Source of the DNA: Chryseobacterium sp. | Lineage (GTDB): Bacteria > Bacteroidota > Bacteroidia > Flavobacteriales > Weeksellaceae | DNA length: 64,000 nt | Direction: 5' to 3' | Assembly: GCF_008831505.1 (NCBI RefSeq) | Contig: NZ_CP044507.1 | Span: forward strand, 62,001-126,000 | Part shown: positions 33,754 to 41,443 of the stretch, piece after piece | Numbering within the stretch: the stretch's first letter is position 1 | Layout of the letters: each line of letters begins with the position of its first letter | The notes under the pieces: model-generated | What the model was told of the DNA's origin: nothing | Databases searched by the model: none | Seen by the model: only the letters and a program-made list of their open reading frames with translations | Position numbers and translations under genes: made by a program

Positions 33754-36426
33754 TCAGAATTTGAGGTCGAGGCCTATATAAAAATTGGCCGGCATAATGG
33801 GTGCGTACACCATTCCGCCGTCAAAATAATTTCCAAAAGGATTGGAGGCATCAATAATGGGATTGTCCTGGGTAAATGATGTCAGGTTTTCGCCGCCCAC
33901 GTAAACTCTGATGTTTTCCGAGAAGTCACGCGAAATCTGCGCATTCAGCGTCATGAAAGGATCTGAAGTGCGAGCCAGTTGAAATTGGGAAGGATTGGAT
34001 GACAGGTTGGGCAGGTTCTGCTTTCCTACATACTGAAGCGTGGTGTCAAAAGACCAAAAAGCCTTTCTTTCATTGGCTTCGGTGCTGTACGAGGCATTAA
34101 AAAACCCTCTGTTCTTAGCCATAAAAGGTATGTTTCTTCTGCCTTCCAGATAATCTGCCTGCACATCATAGTATTTGTAAGCCAGACGAAGGTCCAGGTT
34201 TTTAGCCGGTGAAAAGTCCAGCTGGGTCTGGAAACTGTTGGCAAAGGATTTTCCGTTCAGATTGTAGAATACAATTTTCTGTGGAGATACGTCAAGGTCT
34301 GTCAGGACCTGATTCTGGAAGTCCGTACGGAAGAAATCAGCTACCAAAGTAGCTTTCCTGCTGAAAAGGTTAAATTCCTGCTGTAGGCTGGCACCGTAAT
34401 TCCATGCAGTTTCAGGCTTCAGGTCATATATCTTACCGCCATTTCCCAGTATTTCGATTTGCCTGTTGGACGCAAAATACTGCTGGTTTTCAGCAAAGAC
34501 ATTCGCTGTGCGGAATCCTCTTCCGGCCGAAAGACGAAGTATGGTCTTCGGTGTAAAATCATATTTAAAATTAACACGCGGTGTGAACTGCGTTCCGGCC
34601 AGATTGTGAAAATCGGCTCTGGCCCCGGCCACCAAAGTGTATTTTTCTCCTGTTAGGGTGTATTCCAGGAAGAGTCCGGGAACAGTTTCTGTGCGGCTAT
34701 AGCCCTCCTGAAGATATACTTCATCAAATTTATCAAACAGGAAACTCGCACCGGCTTTGTATTTGTGGTTGGTGTTTCCCAAGATGCTTTCAAAAATCAG
34801 ATTGGAATAAAAGGTGCTTTGCTTGCCCAAATAATTCCTGTTTCCGAAGAAACTGTCCTGTTCGTGATGGCTGTACTGGTTCATCCAGCCGATACTTTGG
34901 TAGGGTTTGCCTTCAAAAACATACCCCGTCTTGTTCCAGATGTCAAATTTAGCCAGGTCAATTCCGATACCATAAAGACTCTGCTGAGACTGGTCAGTAT
35001 GTCTGTCATAGTCTTTCTGTCCACCGTGTCGCTGATCCTTAACGAAACTGATTCCGAAGTGAGTCCCCAGACCCGAATTTTCCAGGTCATTGTAATTAAG
35101 TAAATAAGCGGCATTGATCTGGTTGCCTGTGGGCTGGTCCAGGAAGCCGTCGTCATTTGTGTCCATTTTGGCTACAGTTGCATTTCCGTGCAGAAGTACT
35201 GTCTGATTCCATTGGCCGGTAAGCGCGCTTGTTGATGTGATATTAGTTTCAAACCTTCCGTTGGCATCGCCAAAGAAATTAAGAGCTGTTTCCGGAGCTG
35301 TCTGAAACTTCAGGAATTCAGTATTGATTTGTCCGGTTATACTTTCATATCCGTTGGTTACCGTACTTCCGCCTTTTGTCAGCTGTATGCCGCCAATCCA
35401 CCTGCCCGGGATTAAGTTTAGTCCGTAAGGTGAGGCCAAACCACGTATTGAGGGCAGCAGTTCCCTTGTGAGCGAGGTGTACTTCTGGTCCAGACCTAAC
35501 ATTTTCAGCTGTTTTGTGCCGGAAACAGCATTACTGAAAGAAACATCTACAGTTGCATTCGTTTCAAAACTTTCTGATAGGTTGCAGCAGGCCGCCTTCA
35601 GCAATTCTTTTTGGCCAATGTTAAAGGTTAGACCCGCAGATTTGCGGCTTAGTGAAGTTGCTTCTTCCTTCTTGGTGATCAAGACACCGTCTATATTATG
35701 GTCAATGTGGTCCTTATGCTGGGTAAAATCCTTGGGAGCTTGCTGTTCATCGCTGTGAACCAGATCACTCTTTACACCAAAAGCCAGTTCGCGGTCGTAG
35801 AGGCAGCATGCGGGCAAAGCATTATACACAGAATCCTTTGCCAGGAATTTTTCATTGTCGTGACCAGCTTCTGCAATTTTCTGCAGAATAATGTCTGAAG
35901 ATGTTTTTGATGGGTCAAAATTGAGCACCACAGTCTGGGTCTCAGAATTCCAGTCCGCAGTTGTGGCGCCGGCGTCTTTGGCGGCCTTTTCAATCCTGGC
36001 TTTGCATGAACCACAGTTTCCTTTTACAAAAAATGTATTCGCAGGTAAGGCGGAAACACTGGCTTGCGGTTCTATGTTGGTCGTTATAAACGAAGGAGTC
36101 CTTTCGTACAGGCAGCAGCCGGGAAGGTTACTGTACACTGAGTCGGGAGCGGTATATTTTTCATTGTCGTGACCAACCTCGGCGATTTTTTTAAGTATCG
36201 TATCTCCAGTAACCCTGGCAGCGTCATATTTTACACTCAGCGTTTGGGTGTTGGCGTTCCAGTTGGCGGATGCCGCACCGGCGCTCTTTGCGGTGGTTTC
36301 TATTCTGTCTTTACACATACCACATTCACCTTTTACTTTGAAGGTGGATTCGGTAATGGTTTGGGCATTTAATAACTGAGTGAAGAAAAGGGATATAATC
36401 AGAACACTTTTTAATAAAGTTTTCAT
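33754..36426 (-). CDS. TonB-dependent receptor with two N-terminal HMA domains
   Basis: Outer-membrane receptor of 890 residues. In order: signal peptide (1-22), HMA-like domain 1 with CGMC at 35-38, a CC pair at 104-105 in LPGCCLYER, HMA-like domain 2 with CGSC at 138-141, a second CC pair at 207-208 in LPACCLYDR, a linker with His residues and KAACC at 278-281, then a TonB plug (LPSIRGLASPYGLNLIPGRW, GYESITGQINTEFL) and a 22-strand-type barrel ending in FYIGLDLKF. The two HMA-plus-CCLY units are tandem repeats of about 103 residues. HMA domains bind soft metals such as Cu(I), so copper or a related metal is the likely cargo. Last gene of a three-gene operon. Confidence 0.88.
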   Translation of the reverse strand: MKTLLKSVLIISLFFTQLLNAQTITESTFKVKGECGMCKDRIETTAKSAGAASANWNANTQTLSVKYDAARVTGDTILKKIAEVGHDNEKYTAPDSVYSNLPGCCLYERTPSFITTNIEPQASVSALPANTFFVKGNCGSCKARIEKAAKDAGATTADWNSETQTVVLNFDPSKTSSDIILQKIAEAGHDNEKFLAKDSVYNALPACCLYDRELAFGVKSDLVHSDEQQAPKDFTQHKDHIDHNIDGVLITKKEEATSLSRKSAGLTFNIGQKELLKAACCNLSESFETNATVDVSFSNAVSGTKQLKMLGLDQKYTSLTRELLPSIRGLASPYGLNLIPGRWIGGIQLTKGGSTVTNGYESITGQINTEFLKFQTAPETALNFFGDANGRFETNITSTSALTGQWNQTVLLHGNATVAKMDTNDDGFLDQPTGNQINAAYLLNYNDLENSGLGTHFGISFVKDQRHGGQKDYDRHTDQSQQSLYGIGIDLAKFDIWNKTGYVFEGKPYQSIGWMNQYSHHEQDSFFGNRNYLGKQSTFYSNLIFESILGNTNHKYKAGASFLFDKFDEVYLQEGYSRTETVPGLFLEYTLTGEKYTLVAGARADFHNLAGTQFTPRVNFKYDFTPKTILRLSAGRGFRTANVFAENQQYFASNRQIEILGNGGKIYDLKPETAWNYGASLQQEFNLFSRKATLVADFFRTDFQNQVLTDLDVSPQKIVFYNLNGKSFANSFQTQLDFSPAKNLDLRLAYKYYDVQADYLEGRRNIPFMAKNRGFFNASYSTEANERKAFWSFDTTLQYVGKQNLPNLSSNPSQFQLARTSDPFMTLNAQISRDFSENIRVYVGGENLTSFTQDNPIIDASNPFGNYFDGGMVYAPIMPANFYIGLDLKF

Positions 36427-36494
36427 CGTAAAAATTTAGATTAATTAAAAGAGAATTTGCCCAGTGAACGTACCTTGGGCATAGAATCGGATAA

Positions 36495-36860
36495 TTAACC
36501 TATTTTAGGAGGTTGCCAGATTTTGGCTGCGGCATCGGAAAGTTCGGGGCTTAAATAGCTAAAGGCCTTGCTGTTGTCTGCAGCGGATAAGGTGTTATCT
36601 GTTACCTTAATGTCCTGTGCAATGGAGGCAAAAACCGTGGTAGTGGAGCAGGATTTGCAGCTCGTACAGTCACCTCCACAGGATTTTTTTTCTCCACTAT
36701 GACAAGGCTTGCTATCACTTTCAGGAGAGGGACAGCAGTCTGCGGAACCGGAAACAGAGCAGCAGTCCTGCTGGAGGAGTTGAGCAAAGAGGTTCTGCTT
36801 AGGCATTACAAAAATACCCAAACAGAAAATTAAAATCAGTATGTGAAGTTTCCCTGCCAT
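36495..36860 (-). CDS. Cysteine-rich small exported protein
   Basis: The 121-residue protein has a signal peptide (about 1-26) and a cysteine cluster at residues 33-71: two CC pairs (QDCCS, ADCCPS), CHSG, then SCGGDCTSCKSC, and a C-terminal tail ending WQPPKIG. It resembles the small HYC/CC/PP-type proteins found beside metal-related TonB receptors in Flavobacteriia, though the HYC motif is absent, so the family is uncertain. The cysteine spacing is that of a soft-metal chelator. A -7 element TAATTTTG (36869-36876, reverse) overlaps the 22-base gap to the upstream gene. Confidence 0.65.
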   Translation of the reverse strand: MAGKLHILILIFCLGIFVMPKQNLFAQLLQQDCCSVSGSADCCPSPESDSKPCHSGEKKSCGGDCTSCKSCSTTTVFASIAQDIKVTDNTLSAADNSKAFSYLSPELSDAAAKIWQPPKIG

Positions 36861-36882
36861 TTAAGGCACAAAATTAGGCAAT

Positions 36883-37539
36883 TTATTTTAAAGGTGCGCC
36901 TACGGCGATATCACATCTGTGTCCGGGCTGGCCATGGGCAGGGTTAAGACCCGCTTTTCCGGTGGTCGCAGCTGCCGGTTTGTTTGCAACGTTATACGCC
37001 ATTGGGTCTGGTGTACCAGTGGCGGGAACTATGCTGGCAGGTGTCGCCGTGCCTGTAGTACTTTTGGCAGGGCTGTTAAGCGGTGCCCCAACGGAGATAT
37101 CGCACCTGTGGCCGGGTTGGCCGTGTGGCGGGTTCATGCCGGGAGCGGTAGTAGGTGGTGGTGTTACATTATAAGCCGCGGGATCTTTCTTCGCCGAATT
37201 AGGATCTACAGTAATGGACTGCTGAGCAGCAGGGCTTTTTGCGGCAGAATTAAGTGGTGCACCTACAGGAATCTCGCATTTATGTCCGGGCTGTCCGTGT
37301 GGAGGGTTGGTGCCGGGTGCTGTTTGCTGTGCTCCGGCGGTGTTCTGTGCCACGCCGGGTACCGATGCCGTTCCACCTGCAGGTAACAGCATATTTGAGG
37401 CTTGGGCCTTTGCTGCATCAGCTTTGCTGTTTGTGGAAGCTGCAGTGTTTGAATCCTTAAGATAAGTGGGCTTCTGGTCTTTGTCACAGGAGTTGAGAGC
37501 CAGAATACTTGCGATTATAAATAGTGTACTAATTTTCAT
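36883..37539 (-). CDS. Lipoprotein with three NPPHGQPGHRC-type repeats
   Basis: The 218-residue product has a lipobox ending LNSC at Cys18. The mature chain is low in complexity (Ala, Pro, Thr, Asn), with three copies of a precise motif: NPPHGQPGHKCEIPVGAPLN, NPPHGQPGHRCDISVGAPLN and NPAHGQPGHRCDIAVGAPLK, the last forming the C-terminus. Each unit offers two His and one Cys, a plausible metal site. The repeats are separated by linkers of about 40-50 residues, two of which carry AYNV. I do not know an assigned function. It is the first gene of the operon with the cysteine-rich protein and the HMA TonB receptor. Confidence 0.7.
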   Translation of the reverse strand: MKISTLFIIASILALNSCDKDQKPTYLKDSNTAASTNSKADAAKAQASNMLLPAGGTASVPGVAQNTAGAQQTAPGTNPPHGQPGHKCEIPVGAPLNSAAKSPAAQQSITVDPNSAKKDPAAYNVTPPPTTAPGMNPPHGQPGHRCDISVGAPLNSPAKSTTGTATPASIVPATGTPDPMAYNVANKPAAATTGKAGLNPAHGQPGHRCDIAVGAPLK

Positions 37540-37559
37540 GTTGTTATCTTCTGATTCAG

Positions 37560-37567
37560 CAAAAATA
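37560..37567 (-). promoter_or_regulatory. -7 element for the repeat lipoprotein / TonB receptor operon
   Basis: Reverse-strand TATTTTTG matches TAnnTTTG 20 bases upstream of ATG 37539. Confidence 0.4.
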
Positions 37568-37619
37568 GCAAATTCTGCTGACTTTGCAGTATCTGTTTGT
37601 TTTTTGTAAAATTCTCGTA

Positions 37620-37655
37620 TTTTGAACGGTTTACAGCTTGAAAAAATTACATTTG
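37620..37655 (+). promoter_or_regulatory. Promoter for the DUF3887-type gene
   Basis: TTTTG (37620-37624) and TACATTTG (37648-37655) are 23 bases apart, at the long end of the usual -33/-7 spacing. Confidence 0.5.
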
Positions 37656-37680
37656 CAGCTAAAATAAAACTAAAGTACTT

Positions 37681-38058
37681 ATGAAAAATGTATTTGTATT
37701 GATCTTTATGGTCTTTTCTGTGGTGTTGTTTTCTCAGGACAGGAAAAGTTTAGGTCAGGATTTTGTGAAATCCATGTTCTCAGATAATGAAAGTGAAAGG
37801 GCGTATGCAATGTTTGACTCAACGATTAAAGAACAGCTTCCGCCGTCCGAATTTAAAGAATTGGGCTCTCAGATCACGGGTCAGACCGGAGCTTTCAAAA
37901 AAATCCTTGATGTAAACAATGAGGAGGATACCTATTATTTTTATTCTGAATTTGAAAAGACCAGTCTGGATGTTCAGGTCACCTTTAACAAAGAGAATAA
38001 AATTGCAGGCTTTTATTTCGTACCTCATAAAGAATTTGCAGCCGAAAGTAAGAAGTAA
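37681..38058 (+). CDS. Exported DUF3887-type protein
   Basis: The 125-residue protein has a signal peptide (about 1-19, ending LFSQ) followed by a small alpha/beta domain: helix DFVKSMFSDNESERAYAMFD, then strands ending DVQVTFNKENKIAGFYFVP. This is the pattern of DUF3887 (NTF2-like) domains, found as stand-alone exported proteins or fused to hydrolases. Role unknown. Monocistronic, with a two-part promoter and a terminator. Confidence 0.7.
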   Translation: MKNVFVLIFMVFSVVLFSQDRKSLGQDFVKSMFSDNESERAYAMFDSTIKEQLPPSEFKELGSQITGQTGAFKKILDVNNEEDTYYFYSEFEKTSLDVQVTFNKENKIAGFYFVPHKEFAAESKK

Positions 38059-38087
38059 GACCGTAATTTAAAAAAGACAAACAGCAA

Positions 38088-38120
38088 AAACACCTCGCAG
38101 TACTGGACTGCGAGGTGTTT
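38088..38120. terminator. Terminator between the DUF3887-type gene and the response regulator
   Basis: AAACACCTCGCAGT (38088-38101) pairs perfectly with ACTGCGAGGTGTTT (38107-38120) over a five-base loop. The convergent genes on both sides can use it. Confidence 0.8.
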
Positions 38121-38140
38121 ATAATAATAATATTGAAGGA

Positions 38141-38827
38141 TTAGTTTTTTACCAGCAGGCGGAAACCCTCGCCGTGTACGTTAATGATCTCAAGACCCTC
38201 ATCATCGCGAAGCAGCTTCCGCAGTTTAGCGATATAGACGTCCATACTGCGTGCTGTAAAATAATTTTCCTTTTTCCAGATTTTCCTGAGTGCCAGATCC
38301 CGCGGCATGAAATCGTTTCGGTGCTGACAAAGTAGCTTCAGGAGTTCGTTTTCCTTTGGTGAAAGTTTATATTCTTCATCGCCCACGCGGAGTTGCCTCA
38401 ACATGGAATCGAAGAAAATATTACTGATCTTGAACTGTTCCTGTTCGTCATTTTCTACCGCTGCGCTGCGCTGCAGGATGGCCTTGATCTTATACAGCAG
38501 TAATTCCGTATCAAAAGGCTTTGTAATATAATCATCAGCTCCCAACTGATACCCCTTCAGGATATCTTCCCGGAGGTTTTTGGCAGTAAGGAAAATGATG
38601 GGTGTGTTCTTGTCTATCTTCTTCACGTCTTCGGCGAGTGAGAAGCCGTCTTTCTTAGGCATCATCACATCAAAGATGCAAATGTCGAATTCATTCTCGG
38701 TAAATTCCTTCAAACCCTGCTCTCCATCCACTGCAAGGGTCACCTCGAAGTTATTGATGGTTAAGTAGTCCTTCAGAACTGCGCCAAAACTTTGGTCGTC
38801 TTCTACCAGTAGGATCCTGTTATTCAT
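38141..38827 (-). CDS. Response regulator, OmpR family (RprY-like)
   Basis: DNA-binding regulator of 228 residues. The receiver domain has acidic residues DD at 10-11, the phospho-acceptor Asp53 in IFDVMMPKKDG, Thr in FLTAK and Lys in ITKPFD. The C-terminal winged helix runs from about residue 128 with KLSPKENELLKLL and ARSMDVYIAKLRKLL. It is co-directional with, and 30 bases after, the histidine kinase gene. In Bacteroidota this pair corresponds to RprXY, linked to envelope and stress gene control; targets here are unknown. Confidence 0.92.
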   Translation of the reverse strand: MNNRILLVEDDQSFGAVLKDYLTINNFEVTLAVDGEQGLKEFTENEFDICIFDVMMPKKDGFSLAEDVKKIDKNTPIIFLTAKNLREDILKGYQLGADDYITKPFDTELLLYKIKAILQRSAAVENDEQEQFKISNIFFDSMLRQLRVGDEEYKLSPKENELLKLLCQHRNDFMPRDLALRKIWKKENYFTARSMDVYIAKLRKLLRDDEGLEIINVHGEGFRLLVKN

Positions 38828-38857
38828 TTTATTTGTTTTTTATTGTTTTACTGTGTT

Positions 38858-40405
38858 TTATACATGATTCATAGGTAGTTTTATGGTGAAAGTACTTCCT
38901 TTTCCTTTACGCGATTCTACCAGAACCTGTCCTTTATGGAGTTCAATGATTTTCTTTACGTAGGACAGACCTAAGCCCTGACCTTTCACATTGTGGATGT
39001 TACCTGTTTCCTCTCGGAAGAACTTATCAAAAATCCGTTTGTTGTTGTCCACATCCAGACCAATACCTTTGTCTGAAATTTCAATTACATACCAGTTTCC
39101 TTCATTTTTGGTCTTTACATTTATCTGAGGTGTTTCCGGCGAATACTTATTGGCATTGTCCAGAAGGTTGATCAGTGCATTGGATATATGGAATTCGTCC
39201 ACTTTCACAATATATCGGTCTGCCGTGAACTCCTGTTCCAGCGTACCGCTGCGCTGTGCAATGATGAGGCCGAAACTTTCGGTAATTTCTTTGATGAGGT
39301 TTCGCAGGTTTGTTTCCTTCAGGAAAAGCTGTACTTCGTTTCTTTCCAGCTTGCTCATGTTCAGTACATTTTCCACCTGCTTTTTCATGCGCAGGTTTTC
39401 CTGTTTGATGAGTTGCGAATAATACTTCACCTTCTCCGGGTTGGTGGCAATTTTATCATTGGCCAGCGAATCTGTAGCTACCGAAATGGTGGCCAGCGGC
39501 GTCTTGAACTCGTGCGACATGTTATTGATGAAATCCGTTTTAACCTCAGCAATTTTTTTTTGCCTCATCATGTAATTGATGGAAATAATGTAGATTCCAA
39601 GGATGGTGAGCAGAGACATAAAAGTTCCCAGCAGCATAGGAAGATTGTTTTTGGCCAGTGAATAGCCTTTTCTGGGAAATACTAAGGAGAGGCTGTAGAT
39701 GGTCCGGTCTTTACTGTCGGAAAAAATGGGGTAAGTGTAGCTGTCGGCATTTTTCTCCACTTTAAAGATCTCATTGGCTACCGGAGTCAGATTGTTCCGG
39801 CTGTCCAGAATTCCGTAGCCGAATTTGGTATCTATGCCCTTAAGGCGGAGTTCCCGCGATATCACAGAATCCAGTACTTCGGGCACAACACGTTTTTCCA
39901 CCGGCTGATTAATTCCTATAAGCTGCACAAACTCTCTAAGCGTATATTCGCCGCTTTGTATGGACCTGTTCAGGTCTTCTGTAAGAAGTTCGGGCGCGGA
40001 GGAATCTCTACGCAATCGTACAAGTGCCTCATCGGTGTACATGGTAGTCACCTTCAGGCTGTCGCCGCGGTGTGAAATGGGAATATCCTTATTTTCAATA
40101 ATATTCTTGGAGTAGGTTATGGTACGACGGCTGGCCGAATCCTCCACCTGCTGGATGGCTGTTATTGAGGGCTGAGTGCTGGAAGTGACGTCTTTGTCCA
40201 GATTTTTATACTGCGCATAATACTTTTCAACCTCTATATCCGTCATTTTTTTGGCTGATGATTCCAATGCCGCGTGCACCTTATTCGAAAAATCCTGTTC
40301 CAATGCTTCATAGTAGCTTTTGAGCCAGTAAAACTGCAGCGCAACAAAAACCACCAGAGAGATGGTCATAAAAACAGATATGATGGGAATAAATTTATTG
40401 TTCAT
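38858..40405 (-). CDS. Sensor histidine kinase (RprX-like)
   Basis: The 515-residue membrane kinase has a transmembrane helix at about 8-28, a periplasmic sensor region (30-255), a second helix (about 256-278) and a cytosolic core. The phospho-acceptor is His298 in MSHEFKTPLATIS; the N box NLLDNANKYSPE, G1 box DKGIGLDV and G2 box GQGLGLSYVKKI are intact. It is upstream of its cognate OmpR-type regulator. The sensed signal is unknown. Confidence 0.92.
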   Translation of the reverse strand: MNNKFIPIISVFMTISLVVFVALQFYWLKSYYEALEQDFSNKVHAALESSAKKMTDIEVEKYYAQYKNLDKDVTSSTQPSITAIQQVEDSASRRTITYSKNIIENKDIPISHRGDSLKVTTMYTDEALVRLRRDSSAPELLTEDLNRSIQSGEYTLREFVQLIGINQPVEKRVVPEVLDSVISRELRLKGIDTKFGYGILDSRNNLTPVANEIFKVEKNADSYTYPIFSDSKDRTIYSLSLVFPRKGYSLAKNNLPMLLGTFMSLLTILGIYIISINYMMRQKKIAEVKTDFINNMSHEFKTPLATISVATDSLANDKIATNPEKVKYYSQLIKQENLRMKKQVENVLNMSKLERNEVQLFLKETNLRNLIKEITESFGLIIAQRSGTLEQEFTADRYIVKVDEFHISNALINLLDNANKYSPETPQINVKTKNEGNWYVIEISDKGIGLDVDNNKRIFDKFFREETGNIHNVKGQGLGLSYVKKIIELHKGQVLVESRKGKGSTFTIKLPMNHV

Positions 40406-40561
40406 GAACCCGTTAAATTTCAGGTGTTAAAATTACTGATTTTAAGAATGTAAATGCAAAAAGGGGGCTGGAATAATAATAAAATTTTCTTAAAAACGCT
40501 CATTTTAACGGTTTATTGTGAATGCTTCGGCATGGTTATAATTGTTTTGAATTCTAATGTT

Positions 40562-40569
40562 TAAATTTG
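40562..40569 (+). promoter_or_regulatory. -7 element for the AHSA1-type gene
   Basis: TAAATTTG matches TAnnTTTG 17 bases before ATG 40587; an ATTG at 40541-40544 lies 17 bases upstream as a weak -33. Confidence 0.45.
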
Positions 40570-40586
40570 ACATAAAATAACTCAGG

Positions 40587-41096
40587 ATGAAAGACAGAAC
40601 AATTGTACAGACGGACCGTGATGCAGCCACGATGTTTATAATGCGGGTTTTCAATGCGGATGTTTCTGCTGTATGGGAACATTTTTCCCATAAGGAACTT
40701 TTGGACCGCTGGTGGGCACCAACTCCCTGGAGATGCGAAACCGGGAGTTTAGACTTTAAGGAAGGGGGTGTATGGCAGTATGCAATGGTGGGACCGGCAG
40801 GTGAGCGCCATTATGCCGGAGTTCGCTACAATGAAATCATGTTCCACCGCAGTATTGCCTGGTCTGATTATTTTTCGGATTCTGCCGGCAATATGGACAG
40901 CAACAAACCTGTGGTAGACTGGCTGATAGGCTTCACCGGCGTGCAGGAAGGTACAAAGCTCACCGTAAATCTTCATTTCAGATCAGCGGAGGATATGGAA
41001 GAGATTATCCAAACCGGTTTTGAAGAAGGTTTCAAAGCTGGTTTTGATAATCTCGAAAGATCTCTGCAGGGAGGTATGCAGCCAAGCAGCGTTTAA
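40587..41096 (+). CDS. SRPBCC/AHSA1 family protein
   Basis: The 169-residue cytosolic protein has the helix-grip fold markers of the activator-of-Hsp90-like family: FNADVSAVWEHFSHKELLDR, WWAPTPWRCETGSLDFKEGG and the C-terminal helix GFEEGFKAGFDNLERSL. Such proteins bind hydrophobic ligands; the ligand is unknown. The stop codon overlaps that of the convergent gene at 41093. Confidence 0.82.
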   Translation: MKDRTIVQTDRDAATMFIMRVFNADVSAVWEHFSHKELLDRWWAPTPWRCETGSLDFKEGGVWQYAMVGPAGERHYAGVRYNEIMFHRSIAWSDYFSDSAGNMDSNKPVVDWLIGFTGVQEGTKLTVNLHFRSAEDMEEIIQTGFEEGFKAGFDNLERSLQGGMQPSSV

Positions 41097-41443
41097 AACA
41101 GATCTTCGTCTGTAAAGTACTGGATGATGGCTTTTTTCATCAGCAGTTGCTGCTCATTGGGCTTAAGTTCGGGTAATGCCTCCACTTCACTGAAATGTGG
41201 AAAGCCTTCTTTGTCATAATGCGAGAATTTATAGTAGCCAAATGGCTCAAGTAACCTGCAAACCGCAATATGCAGGATGTTGAGCTTATCATCTTTTGTG
41301 TATTTCTGCGGCCCGCTGCCCAGTTCCTGAACACCGATCAGAAAGAGAATGGTGTCCAGCGACGGATGTTTTTCGGTATCAAAATTTTCAACAAAGAAAC
41401 TCTCAACTTTGGTCCACAGCTCTGCTTCGCTCAAATTATTCAT
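41093..41443 (-). CDS. Conserved hypothetical protein, coupled to oligopeptidase B
   Basis: The 116-residue protein is acidic and mostly helical, with no signal peptide or known motif (LDTILFLIGVQELGSGPQKY, KDDKLNILHIAVCRLLEPFGYY). I do not recognise a named domain. The ATG overlaps the stop of the oligopeptidase gene by 4 bases (ATGA), so translation is coupled, but a functional link is not established. Confidence 0.7.
   Translation of the reverse strand: MNNLSEAELWTKVESFFVENFDTEKHPSLDTILFLIGVQELGSGPQKYTKDDKLNILHIAVCRLLEPFGYYKFSHYDKEGFPHFSEVEALPELKPNEQQLLMKKAIIQYFTDEDLF

Noticed and set aside
36495-36860. Firm HYC_CC_PP family assignment for the cysteine-rich protein
   Set aside because: CC pairs and a final PP are present, but the HYC segment is missing, so only a resemblance is recorded.
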